Assembly: GCA_964552765.1 (NCBI GenBank)
Contig: CAZKIA010000014.1
Location: 1 to 14,528, forward strand
Direction: 5' to 3'
DNA length: 14,528 nt
Source of the DNA: JAPUDQ01 sp964552765
Lineage (GTDB): Bacteria > Patescibacteriota > Saccharimonadia > Saccharimonadales > Saccharimonadaceae
The translations under genes were made by a program, and so were the position numbers. How positions within the stretch are numbered: position 1 is the stretch's first letter; each line of letters opens with the position of its first letter. This document shows, piece after piece, positions 1 through 6,424 of this stretch. The notes under the pieces were generated by a model. It was not told the origin of the DNA. It was given only the letters and a program-made list of their open reading frames with translations, and did no database searches.

Positions 1-614
1 ACCAGCAAAAGATTATGATTGCCATCCGTGAAAAAGCCGTTAGTGCAGGCACACTTGCAAACCCAGTCGCGGTGACGGGGTTGATTGATAGCCTCGGGAA
101 CAATATTCGCACAAACTTTGCAACAGCCGAGATCAAAACATTAGTGGAGATCAGTAGAGATATCCAGAAAGATAAAATTCGTAGTATTAGCCTCGTAAAA
201 GAAGGCACTGCATTGGTCACGACCGGTATGTACAACGGCCAAAGTATTGTACGACCTCTTGCTGGCCTGACAAATTACACGCAGATTCAGAGTTTTATTA
301 GCAGCCAGCTATCTGGCGATACCGGTACGGCGGAAAATGCTACGATCGAGGTACTTAATGCGACAGATAAGTCCGGTGTCGCGAGCAAAAAACAGACTGA
401 GCTTGCCGGTAAGGGTGTTGTGGTGACAAGTATCGGTGATGCTCCGACAACCAGTGAATTTGGGCTACGCTGGTATGACACGACCGGAGGTAAGATGCCG
501 CTCACCGCTAAGAAAATTTCGTCAGCTCTTGGCAAGGCAAGTAGTGGCGCGACATTACCTACGGGTATACAGTCTGAGGCAGATTTTGTGATCATTATCG
601 GCGAAGGCCAATAG
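1..614 (+). CDS. LCP (LytR-CpsA-Psr) family cell-wall glycopolymer ligase, C-terminal part with LytR_C domain; 5' end outside window
   Basis: The frame is open from the window edge (first full codon at 3) to TAG at 612-614, so the N-terminus and most of the LCP catalytic core are missing. The first visible residues, QQKIMIAIREKA, and the following helical stretch of about 90 residues resemble the end of an LCP domain. A second domain, from about ATIEVLNAT to the C-terminus, resembles LytR_C. Known LCP proteins act outside the membrane and transfer lipid-linked glycopolymers to peptidoglycan. LytR_C is a common C-terminal partner of unclear role. An ATG at 15 lies inside the conserved region and is not the real start. 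The gene opens a same-strand run with a membrane protein and HtrA, fitting an envelope-related neighbourhood. Assignment is by motif and domain order, without the catalytic residues in view. Confidence 0.82.
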   Translation, partial: QQKIMIAIREKAVSAGTLANPVAVTGLIDSLGNNIRTNFATAEIKTLVEISRDIQKDKIRSISLVKEGTALVTTGMYNGQSIVRPLAGLTNYTQIQSFISSQLSGDTGTAENATIEVLNATDKSGVASKKQTELAGKGVVVTSIGDAPTTSEFGLRWYDTTGGKMPLTAKKISSALGKASSGATLPTGIQSEADFVIIIGEGQ

Positions 615-646
615 GCGGTCTTTGGGAATATACATAGCTCAGTACG

Positions 647-655
647 TGGTATAAT
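647..655 (+). promoter_or_regulatory. Extended -10 promoter of the 664 membrane protein gene
   Basis: TGGTATAAT (TGn plus a perfect TATAAT at 650-655) lies 8 nt before the ATG at 664. Transcription normally starts about 7 nt after the -10 box, which puts the start at roughly 662-664, so the mRNA would be leaderless or nearly so. No good -35 box is seen at 17 bp, as is common for extended -10 promoters. No Shine-Dalgarno sequence lies between the box and the ATG. Confidence 0.6.
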
Positions 656-663
656 TAGCGACA

Positions 664-1434
664 ATGGAACTTATAAAATCGGCCGCCAAGCGCTCTAAGA
701 TTAGCGATGTTGTCTATGTCGTATTGAATCTTGCATTGGCAGGAATCATATTAGGGCTTACATTGGCTTTCACGCCGCCATATTTGGCGTATCTCATCGT
801 TCTGCTCAGTAAATGGCGTGTATTTGCTGTGCGGCCGCGATTTTGGCTGGCGAATATCCAGACAAATCTCGTCGATACCTTTGTGGGCCTAAGCATCGTG
901 ACATTGATCTGGCAGGCAAATGGTAGTCTGTTGATACAGGTGCTCTTAACGATTCTTTATGCCGGTTGGTTGCTCATGATAAAGCCTCGGAGTAAGCGCG
1001 TCTATGTCTTGGCCCAAGCGGCAATCGCACAATGTATCACACTCATTGCACTTTTTAGTATGGCGCATCTGGTCGATGTAGCTGTTATTGTGCTGGCATC
1101 ATGGATAATCGGCTATGTTTCGGCGCGTCATGTCCTCGATAACTACGAAGATGCAGATATGACGCTACTCGGCATGATATGGGGTATGTTCGTGGCTGAG
1201 ATCGCATGGCTGTCGGCGCAGTGGATGACGGCGTATCAGCTTGGTGGAAATTTATTGTTGCCACAAGGAGCCATGATCGTCACCTTGGTAGGTTACGTAG
1301 TATGGCGACTATATGACGCCATACATCATCATAGTTATTCGTGGGCAAAAGTTCGTGCACCAATACTGTTTGCTACCGTTGTGATCGGAATATTACTTCT
1401 CAAGGAGATCTCAGAAATATTTCGTATAACATGA
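664..1434 (+). CDS. Polytopic membrane protein of unknown function
   Basis: A 256-residue protein with about eight or nine hydrophobic segments, near residues 15-36, 39-50, 68-84, 88-106, 113-133, 137-152, 166-185, 200-215 and 231-247. Short basic loops (for example KPRSKR at 107-112) lie between them. Charged residues within the membrane half are few (LDNYEDAD at 158-165 is a loop). I recognise no family motif and give no function. The ATG at 664 is supported by an extended -10 box only 8 nt upstream; no Shine-Dalgarno sequence is visible. It ends with TGA, evidence that TGA is a stop here. It lies between an LCP protein and HtrA on the same strand, so a role linked to the cell envelope is possible but not shown. 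Confidence 0.8.
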   Translation: MELIKSAAKRSKISDVVYVVLNLALAGIILGLTLAFTPPYLAYLIVLLSKWRVFAVRPRFWLANIQTNLVDTFVGLSIVTLIWQANGSLLIQVLLTILYAGWLLMIKPRSKRVYVLAQAAIAQCITLIALFSMAHLVDVAVIVLASWIIGYVSARHVLDNYEDADMTLLGMIWGMFVAEIAWLSAQWMTAYQLGGNLLLPQGAMIVTLVGYVVWRLYDAIHHHSYSWAKVRAPILFATVVIGILLLKEISEIFRIT

Positions 1435-1440
1435 GAAGTT

Positions 1441-1475
1441 GGTAAATAGTAGTGAGTAAATGGTAAATGGTAAAA
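1441..1475 (+). repeat. Degenerate 7-bp tandem repeat upstream of htrA
   Basis: Five consecutive 7-bp units: GGTAAAT, AGTAGTG, AGTAAAT, GGTAAAT, GGTAAAA. They fill most of the 54-bp gap between the membrane protein and htrA. The last two units differ by one base. The array ends 13 nt before the htrA ATG. Confidence 0.7.
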
Positions 1476-1488
1476 ACAAGGGTAGGCA

Positions 1489-2664
1489 ATGGAAAAAACT
1501 GAAACACAAGACAGCAAGCAAAAGGAGTCGATAAGTACGAGCACACCAATAGCGCCCGTTCGCCGTACTAGTATCTCGAAAAATCTATTGTTGATTCCAG
1601 CGTGTTTTGTGGCGGGACTGGGTGGAGCATGGGCCTATGCTGGGAGCGGCTGGTTTCCTGCGGCGCAGACAAGCAAAGCGGTTGAGCTCCAACGGGTCAT
1701 CGCCGAGGGCGAAGTGGTGGCCGATATCGCCAAAGATGTTTCCCCAAGCGTAGTTTCGATTACCTTTGAGGCGGCAGTTGCGAGTAGTTTTTATGGCACA
1801 TCATACGAGCAAGGTGCCGGTACAGGTATTATCCTCAGTAAAGACGGTTATATTTTGACAAATAAGCATGTCTTGCCGACGGGTGCAAAAAATATCAAGG
1901 TAATCGCCAATGATGGTACGACATACAACGATGTTTCGATAGTCGGCCGTGACCCAGTAAATGACCTTGCATTCTTAAAAGTCCAGGGCGTAAATAATCT
2001 CTCACCAGCCAAGCTTGGCGATTCATCGAAGCTTGTAGCAGGCAATAAGGTGGTTGCGATTGGTAATGCTCTTGGAGAGTTCCAGACAACAGTCACGGCA
2101 GGCATTATCTCGGGTGTTAACCGTTCGATCACGGCTGGCGATCAGACGTCGAGTGAGAATTTATCAAATCTTATCCAGACTGATGCAGCGATCAACCCCG
2201 GCAACTCAGGTGGGCCGCTACTCAATATCAATGGTGAAGTTATCGGTATCAATACAGCCGTTAGCCAGGGTGCAGAGGGTATTGGTTTCGCTATCCCGAT
2301 AAATGAGGCGAAAGGGCTTATTAAGGGAGTGCTTGCGAAAGGTACTGTCGAGCGTGGGTATTTAGGTGTGCGTTATGTCATGCTTGATGCCGAGGCAGCT
2401 AAGCACTTTGGTCTAAAACGCGATAAAGGTGCTTATGTCTCAGCTAGTGATTCCGCGCCCGCTGTGGTACCCGATAGTCCTGCTGATAAAGCCGGGCTGA
2501 AGAACGGTGATATTATTACGAAAGTAAATGATGTTGAGCTGTCAAAAAATGTTAGCCTTGTCGGCCAGCTGGCCCAATTTAGCCCAGGTGAAAAGGTGAA
2601 GCTGACCATTACCAGGGATGGAAGTGAACGAGTTATTGCGGTGACATTAGGGAAATACCAGTAA
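1489..2664 (+). CDS. htrA: HtrA/DegP-like membrane-anchored serine protease with one PDZ domain
   Basis: A 391-residue trypsin-like protease. An N-terminal cytoplasmic stretch of about 30 polar residues is followed by one hydrophobic anchor (about 33-52), which places the protease outside the membrane. The catalytic triad is visible: His127 in TNKHVL, Asp159 in DPVNDLAFLKV and Ser240 in GNSGGPL. A single PDZ domain follows (about 288-388), with the ligand loop YLGV at 291-294 and the usual PADKAGLKNGDIITKV segment. The length and plan (anchor, protease, one PDZ) match the surface HtrA proteases of Gram-positive and CPR bacteria, which degrade or refold misfolded exported proteins. The ATG is preceded by a weak purine stretch (AAGGG about 8 nt upstream) and a 7-bp tandem repeat. 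It converges with prmC. Expression may come partly from the promoter at 647. Confidence 0.95.
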   Translation: MEKTETQDSKQKESISTSTPIAPVRRTSISKNLLLIPACFVAGLGGAWAYAGSGWFPAAQTSKAVELQRVIAEGEVVADIAKDVSPSVVSITFEAAVASSFYGTSYEQGAGTGIILSKDGYILTNKHVLPTGAKNIKVIANDGTTYNDVSIVGRDPVNDLAFLKVQGVNNLSPAKLGDSSKLVAGNKVVAIGNALGEFQTTVTAGIISGVNRSITAGDQTSSENLSNLIQTDAAINPGNSGGPLLNINGEVIGINTAVSQGAEGIGFAIPINEAKGLIKGVLAKGTVERGYLGVRYVMLDAEAAKHFGLKRDKGAYVSASDSAPAVVPDSPADKAGLKNGDIITKVNDVELSKNVSLVGQLAQFSPGEKVKLTITRDGSERVIAVTLGKYQ

Positions 2665-2753
2665 AGATGGAAAGACTGAATAGACTGACAGACGGATAGA
2701 TATATCTCTTAGTTTCTTATCTTTCAGTCCTCGGTCTCTCCATCTCTCCATCT
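2665..2753. repeat. Inverted short-repeat pair between and within convergent htrA and prmC ends
   Basis: The left arm has AGATGGA (2665-2671) and GACTGAA (2674-2680). The right arm has their reverse complements TTCAGTC (2723-2729) and TCCATCT (2739-2745, repeated at 2747-2753 with an 8-bp period). In RNA this can form two 7-bp helices around a loop of about 40 nt. The left half lies just after the htrA stop; the right half encodes the last residues of prmC. There is no strong U-tract, so it is not a textbook terminator. It may still reduce read-through between the two convergent genes. Confidence 0.55.
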
Positions 2754-3646
2754 CGTCTAAGCACTACAATATAATCTCTCACCTCAATGAGCGTAAACCC
2801 AAAATGCTTGCCGTACTCGATGATCTCCTCGTGTTGGCAGGGATCAGCCTCGAGTAGGAGGTAGCCATTTTTTGCTAGCGACCCCTGTGACTGTTGAATA
2901 CATTTTTTGATCAACTCGAGTCCTTTGTCGCTCGCGAACAGTGCCAGGGCTGGCTCGTGGTCGGTTTCGGGTGAACGCTCCCAGGATGCGTCGACATAGG
3001 GGAGATTAGCTATGATGATGTCAAAGTAGATTTTGGATTTTGGATTTTGGATTTTAGAAGAAGGCGCAACCGTATCGAGGAGATTACTCTGCACGATTGA
3101 TACATCGGCGCCAAGCGTTTTAGCGTTTTGGCGAGCAACGTGAAGAGCGTTTTCATCGATGTCAGAAATGGTTACGTCTGACTGTGGTAATTCTAACTTT
3201 GCCGTGATACCCAGGCAGCCGCTGCCACACCCGACGTCGAGTATTCGCCAAGCGTTTTCTTGCTGATACTGATCATCTTCCCGCGTCCCACGTCCCGCGT
3301 CCCGCTCCTGATATATTACCTTGAGAATATCTATGATTGTTTCAGATTCGGGCCGCGGTATCAGCACGTCATGCGTGACAATAAAATCCCGCCCGTAAAA
3401 TTCTTTGTGGCCAGTGAGGTAGGCGATCGGCATGCGCTGGAGTCGTTTTGCAACAAGGTTATTGATATCAAGTAGCTGCTTATCGCTCAATGCATCATCG
3501 CCGTGCGCGATTACGTAGCTACGATCGTGACCGAGTACATACCCAGTCAACAGCTCACTATCCAGTCGAGCAGTCGTGATACCAGCCTCTTTTAGGAGTA
3601 GCGTAACGCGAGAGATACACGAGCTAATAGTAGTTTGCTGATCCAT
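2717..3646 (-). CDS. prmC: Peptide chain release factor N5-glutamine methyltransferase, with repeat-derived insertions
   Basis: A 309-residue PrmC/HemK protein, which methylates the GGQ glutamine of release factors using SAM. The N-terminal helical domain contains PIAYLTGHKEFYG (73-85) and the hallmark IPRPESE (96-102). The Rossmann domain has the SAM loop DVGCGSGCLGI (137-147) and an active-site NLPY (214-217) in place of the usual NPPY. It follows exoD-like and prfA, the gene for its substrate. The ATG has a strong AAGGAG 5 nt upstream that overlaps the exoD stop. Three parts are unusual and coincide with short tandem repeats in the DNA: residues 114-123, 198-206 and the C-terminal tail 298-308. 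The first two lie where loops are expected, so the enzyme is probably functional. It is somewhat longer than the usual 270-290 residues, as the insertions would explain. Confidence 0.93.
   Translation of the reverse strand: MDQQTTISSCISRVTLLLKEAGITTARLDSELLTGYVLGHDRSYVIAHGDDALSDKQLLDINNLVAKRLQRMPIAYLTGHKEFYGRDFIVTHDVLIPRPESETIIDILKVIYQERDAGRGTREDDQYQQENAWRILDVGCGSGCLGITAKLELPQSDVTISDIDENALHVARQNAKTLGADVSIVQSNLLDTVAPSSKIQNPKSKIYFDIIIANLPYVDASWERSPETDHEPALALFASDKGLELIKKCIQQSQGSLAKNGYLLLEADPCQHEEIIEYGKHFGFTLIEVRDYIVVLRRDGEMERPRTER
3029..3055 (+). repeat. Heptamer array GATTTTG x4 inside prmC
   Basis: Four units with a 7-bp period, read on the plus strand as GATTTTG repeated, the last one incomplete and ending TTA. 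On the coding strand it gives residues 198-206 of PrmC (KIQNPKSKI). The same unit with the same flank (TAGATTTTGG) recurs at 9893-9915 between rpsB and tsf. Confidence 0.85.
3279..3306 (+). repeat. Heptamer array TCCCGCG x4 inside prmC
   Basis: Four full 7-bp units: TCCCGCG, TCCCACG, TCCCGCG, TCCCGCT. The coding strand gives residues 114-123 (ERDAGRGTRE), in the linker between the N-terminal domain and the SAM-binding domain. Confidence 0.85.
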
Positions 3647-3651
3647 GAGCG

Positions 3652-3657
3652 CTCCTT
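3652..3657 (-). promoter_or_regulatory. Shine-Dalgarno of prmC overlapping the exoD-like stop codon
   Basis: Read on the minus strand, AAGGAG lies 5 nt before the prmC ATG and shares its first two bases with the TAA stop of the upstream gene (3658-3656). This arrangement favours translational coupling of the two genes. Confidence 0.75.
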
Positions 3658-4216
3658 ACGATAGCCAACGCAAAATCCAGTGTATGACAAACAGTAGTGA
3701 CCCATAGTTGATGGCAATACCAAGAATACTCATCACTAGACCAGCTATCCACACGCGGATATCACGGTAAATGAGCGCAAATCCAAATAGCATTACGGCC
3801 ACGCTTGGTGGTGTGTCGGCAAGTGGAATGATAGTCCAGAAACAGATAGCCGATAGCACGATGAGAGTTCCTGTAAGGATACGAAATGCAAGTTGGTCAA
3901 AAAGCCAGGCAGAATGCGACTTCATAATCTTGGCGGCTCGATTCCATATCGCATCGTGGAGTTGCCTGAGCTTATCGATTTTCAATACTTTGGCTTTTGC
4001 TTCAGTAATACGTGTTTTGTGCCGCTCGGTCAATGCGCTGAAAATGAGTCCATAGACTGCAATAATAATGATCGGCACCGACATTGCATGCGCGATTCCA
4101 CCAGTCGCGACCGGCAGGGCGCTAGGTAATGCAAGTAGTACAAGCGCTTCACCGATTAGAGCAAAGGGGCTTGAACCTATTGTAGGATGAGTGCGCTGTA
4201 TTGACTTTTTTGACAT
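3656..4216 (-). CDS. ExoD-family (exopolysaccharide synthesis ExoD-like) membrane protein
   Basis: A 186-residue protein starting MSKKSIQR. The order of features resembles the ExoD family: an N-terminal helix with GEALVLLALPSALPVATGG, a hydrophobic segment (about 45-63), a basic amphipathic middle (TERHKTRITEAKAKVLKIDK) and three further hydrophobic segments (about 106-126, 130-146, 148-180). ExoD proteins are membrane proteins linked genetically to exopolysaccharide production and alkali tolerance in rhizobia; their biochemical role is not established. The start at 4216 is preferred because it lies 4 nt after the prfA stop. A longer frame to 4258 would begin inside prfA and adds a basic stretch with no family similarity. 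The gene separates prfA from prmC, whose Shine-Dalgarno sequence overlaps this gene's stop, so the three should be one operon. Confidence 0.7.
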   Translation of the reverse strand: MSKKSIQRTHPTIGSSPFALIGEALVLLALPSALPVATGGIAHAMSVPIIIIAVYGLIFSALTERHKTRITEAKAKVLKIDKLRQLHDAIWNRAAKIMKSHSAWLFDQLAFRILTGTLIVLSAICFWTIIPLADTPPSVAVMLFGFALIYRDIRVWIAGLVMSILGIAINYGSLLFVIHWILRWLS

Positions 4217-4220
4217 GATA

Positions 4221-5297
4221 TTACTTATCTTTTTCGGCGCCTTGTGCCTTGAGTTCACGCTCGGCGGCCTGAAGGCGCTCGATCAGGTCATCGATGTCGC
4301 CGTTCATGGCGGCGGGGATATTACTGCGTGAGTAGCCGATACGGTGATCAGTGATACGATCTTGTGGGAAGTTGTAGGTGCGGATCTTTTCTGAGCGGTC
4401 GCCCGTACCTATGAGGCTGCGGCGGTGCTCAGCGGATTTGGCGGCTTCTTCGTCATTTTTCATTTGGAGCAAGCGACTTCGGAGTACACTCATGGCCTTG
4501 AGCTTGTTTTTGATCTGGGATTTTTCGTCTTGGTTTGTCACGACGAGGCCAGACGGCAGGTGAGTGATACGTACGGCGGAATCGGTGGTGTTGACAGACT
4601 GTCCACCATGACCGCCCGCGCGGTAGACGTCGATCTTGAGGTCATTGGGATTAATCTCGATATCAGTTTCTTCGGCTTCGGGTAGGACGGCGACGGTGAT
4701 CGTACTGGTGTGGATGCGGCCCTGGCTCTCGGTCACGGGTACGCGCTGTACGCGGTGCACGCCGGATTCGAACTTCAAATGTGCATACGGCATGTCGCCG
4801 CGGACGCCAAAAACAACTTCTTTGTAGCCACCAGAGTCGCTGGCTGATTCGCTCAGCATCTCTGTCTTGAAGCCATGCGTCTCACACCAGCGCAGGTAGG
4901 TGCGGAGCATTTCGGCGGCAAATAGACTTGATTCGTCGCCACCGGCGCCAGCGCGGATCTCGATAATGACGTTTTTTTCATCGTTGGGGTCTTTGGGAGT
5001 GAGCATAATGAAAAGCTTGTCGTCGAGTTCGGCGAGTTCGCGCTCGAGCTCGGGCAGTTCTTCTTTGGCGAGCTCGGCTAGCTCATCGCCAGCACCTGAA
5101 AGTTCACGGGCTTCTTGGATCTGCTGTTTTAGCGCCGCTTGGCGCTCACCGGCCGATATCAAATCGTCAAGCTCGAGCAAGCGGCGGTTTTTTGTGGCGT
5201 AGTCGGGGTCAGAAAAGGCATCGGGACGCGATAAAAAGTCCGTTAGGTTGGACTTTTCAGCTTGCAGCTCGTCGATGTTGAGGGAAATAAGGCTCAT
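4221..5297 (-). CDS. prfA: Peptide chain release factor 1 (RF1)
   Basis: A 358-residue class I release factor, the usual length. It recognises UAA and UAG in the ribosomal A site and triggers peptide release. The codon-recognition tripeptide is PVT (187-189, in RVPVTESQGRIHTS), the PxT type of RF1 rather than the SPF of RF2. The catalytic GGQ is at 231-233 in GGHGGQSVNTTDSAVR. The N-terminal third is a charged helical domain with a Glu-rich coiled-coil stretch (about 50-98). The ATG at 5297 is 7 nt after an extended -10 box, so translation may start on a leaderless transcript; no Shine-Dalgarno sequence is present. It is the first gene of the prfA, exoD-like, prmC operon, in which the third product modifies the GGQ of this one. 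Confidence 0.97.
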   Translation of the reverse strand: MSLISLNIDELQAEKSNLTDFLSRPDAFSDPDYATKNRRLLELDDLISAGERQAALKQQIQEARELSGAGDELAELAKEELPELERELAELDDKLFIMLTPKDPNDEKNVIIEIRAGAGGDESSLFAAEMLRTYLRWCETHGFKTEMLSESASDSGGYKEVVFGVRGDMPYAHLKFESGVHRVQRVPVTESQGRIHTSTITVAVLPEAEETDIEINPNDLKIDVYRAGGHGGQSVNTTDSAVRITHLPSGLVVTNQDEKSQIKNKLKAMSVLRSRLLQMKNDEEAAKSAEHRRSLIGTGDRSEKIRTYNFPQDRITDHRIGYSRSNIPAAMNGDIDDLIERLQAAERELKAQGAEKDK

Positions 5298-5304
5298 TGA
5301 GTTA

Positions 5305-5313
5305 ATTATAACA
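5305..5313 (-). promoter_or_regulatory. Extended -10 promoter of the prfA operon
   Basis: The minus strand reads TGTTATAAT, with TATAAT at 5310-5305, only 7 nt before the prfA ATG (5297). The predicted transcription start falls on or next to the start codon. The -35 region is weak. Confidence 0.6.
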
Positions 5314-5336
5314 GATATACAAGGGGTAGTTTATGT

Positions 5337-5711
5337 CTATTTGCGATAGGTTATATATAGCCAAGTGAGTAATATAATTATTCCTGCCGCAAAAACAACG
5401 CCTCTTATTGGGTTTATGTTAATAAAGAATGAGCATCCAATCAGTAACATTCCTGACAGTACGAGGAGTTTTTGAGTGAGCGAAGGAGGCATAGGATTTG
5501 TATCCGATGATGTTCTGGATGCTGTTTGAGAGAAAGCTTTATAGAATAAATACCCAGGCATAATTGCGGCGAGAGGAATGTACATAGGGCTGACGCCGTT
5601 AGTAAGTACAGTATAGACAAATACAGGTAATAGTATACAAATGGCACTAAGAACACCTAGTATGATATAGAGCGTACGATTGTTTTTGGGAGAGTCGGTA
5701 GTCATAGACAT
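5337..5711 (-). CDS. Small membrane protein of unknown function, about four transmembrane segments
   Basis: A 124-residue protein with hydrophobic segments near 14-36, 43-58, 81-99 and 103-120, and a polar Ser/Thr/Pro-rich loop (about 60-78). I recognise no family. It begins MSMTTDS, and either ATG (5711 or 5705) could be used. A TATACT at 5717-5712 directly before the first ATG would fit a transcript starting at the third codon, but there is no Shine-Dalgarno sequence and no convincing -35. The upstream small membrane gene ends 17 nt away, so the two could be cotranscribed. Its codons are A/T-rich compared with prfA. Confidence 0.7.
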   Translation of the reverse strand: MSMTTDSPKNNRTLYIILGVLSAICILLPVFVYTVLTNGVSPMYIPLAAIMPGYLFYKAFSQTASRTSSDTNPMPPSLTQKLLVLSGMLLIGCSFFININPIRGVVFAAGIIILLTWLYITYRK

Positions 5712-5728
5712 AGTATAGACTACGGATG

Positions 5729-6007
5729 CTACTTTTTGCGTGCCATTAAGAATAGATAGCCTGCTACGGTTATAATTCCGATCACGATCAGTGCTATACC
5801 CAATGTTTCTATCTCTGATGACCCAACATCGTTAAATGCAATAGTGAATACTCCTATACCACTGATCAATATGCCAATTGTTATAATGGTCGCATTGAGA
5901 AAATCTTTCAGAACCGAATTTTTGGATTTGTTTTCTACTGATGGTGTAGTGACGGTAGGTGTGTCTACCGACCGTGACGGTTGTTCTGATGTTTGTGTCG
6001 GCTGCAT
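5729..6007 (-). CDS. Small two-helix membrane protein of unknown function
   Basis: A 92-residue protein. Residues 1-33 are polar, rich in Thr, Ser, Pro and Gln, and carry no signal peptide. Two transmembrane segments follow, about 37-58 and 68-88, joined by a short acidic loop (NDVGSSEIET) and ended by RKK. No family is recognised. The ATG at 6007 has AGGAA 7-8 nt upstream. A TATAAT lies about 26 nt further up, immediately after the L31 terminator. It probably forms a two-gene unit with the 124-residue membrane protein downstream. Topology by positive charges suggests both ends face the cytoplasm. Confidence 0.65.
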   Translation of the reverse strand: MQPTQTSEQPSRSVDTPTVTTPSVENKSKNSVLKDFLNATIITIGILISGIGVFTIAFNDVGSSEIETLGIALIVIGIITVAGYLFLMARKK

Positions 6008-6033
6008 GACATTTCCTGTTTAATAATAGCGTG

Positions 6034-6039
6034 ATTATA
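6034..6039 (-). promoter_or_regulatory. -10 box of the small membrane protein pair
   Basis: The minus strand reads TATAAT at 6039-6034, right after the U-tract of the rpmE2 terminator and 26 nt before the ATG at 6007. No clear -35 is seen because the hairpin occupies that place. A separate promoter after a terminator is plausible. Confidence 0.4.
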
Positions 6040-6045
6040 TAACAA

Positions 6046-6067
6046 AAATCGCCCGGGCGGGCGATTT
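6046..6067 (-). terminator. Intrinsic terminator of rpmE2
   Basis: AAATCGCCC (6046-6054) and GGGCGATTT (6059-6067) form a perfect 9-bp stem around GGGC. On the minus strand it is followed by TTTTTGTT and begins 3 nt after the rpmE2 stop. The stem arms are identical to those of the tsf terminator at 10634. Confidence 0.85.
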
Positions 6068-6070
6068 GTT

Positions 6071-6412
6071 TTATTTGTCTTTGCTGGCTTCAGATTTTTC
6101 GGCCTTGGCGGTTTTGCGCGTGGCAGATTTCTTGGCTTTGTTTGCCAGGGCTTGTTTGCGCTCTTCGGCGGCGGCAAAGCGAGCTTTGAAGCGGTCGACG
6201 CGACCTTCGGTGTCGATAATCTTTTCTTCACCAGTAAAGAAGGGGTGTGAAGCAGACGAGATATGCACTTTGATAAGCGGATACTCGTTGCCGTCTTCCC
6301 ATTTGATCGTGTCGTTTGTTTTGGCGGTAGATTGCGTCAAAAAAGCAAAACCAGCCGCATCATCCTGAAACACAACAGGACGGTAGTCAGTAGGGTGTAA
6401 ATCTTTTTTCAT
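6071..6412 (-). CDS. rpmE2: 50S ribosomal protein L31, type B, with Lys/Ala-rich C-terminal tail
   Basis: A 113-residue protein starting MKKDLHPTDYRPVVFQD. The L31 family segments are present: an ST-containing stretch (FLTQSTAKTND), YPLIKVHISSASHPFFTG and a GRVDRFKARF end. The zinc-binding cysteines of type A L31 are absent, which marks type B (the zinc-independent paralogue in other bacteria). After about residue 85 comes an Ala/Lys-rich basic tail (KQALANKAKKSATRKTAK), longer than in most L31B proteins and likely to contact rRNA. The longer frame to 6490 adds 26 residues that run through the promoter, so the ATG at 6412 is chosen. It is transcribed alone from a strong promoter and ends in an intrinsic terminator. 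Confidence 0.93.
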   Translation of the reverse strand: MKKDLHPTDYRPVVFQDDAAGFAFLTQSTAKTNDTIKWEDGNEYPLIKVHISSASHPFFTGEEKIIDTEGRVDRFKARFAAAEERKQALANKAKKSATRKTAKAEKSEASKDK

Positions 6413-6424
6413 AGTCAAGGGGAG

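Noticed and set aside
287..664. 125-residue minus-strand frame over the LCP gene
   Set aside because: It is the antisense shadow of the LytR_C coding region and has no family features.
1432..1434. UGA recoded as an amino acid, as in some CPR lineages
   Set aside because: TGA ends the 664 gene and the 695-residue gene at sensible points, the latter in a TGATG overlap, so it acts as a stop.
3029..3306. CRISPR array or phase-variation tract
   Set aside because: The units are 7 bp and contiguous, with no spacers. Loss of one unit would shift the prmC frame, so phase switching of this essential gene is unlikely.
4217..4258. 14-residue N-terminal extension of the ExoD-like protein
   Set aside because: It would start inside prfA, is basic and unlike the family; the ATG at 4216 follows the prfA stop by 4 nt.
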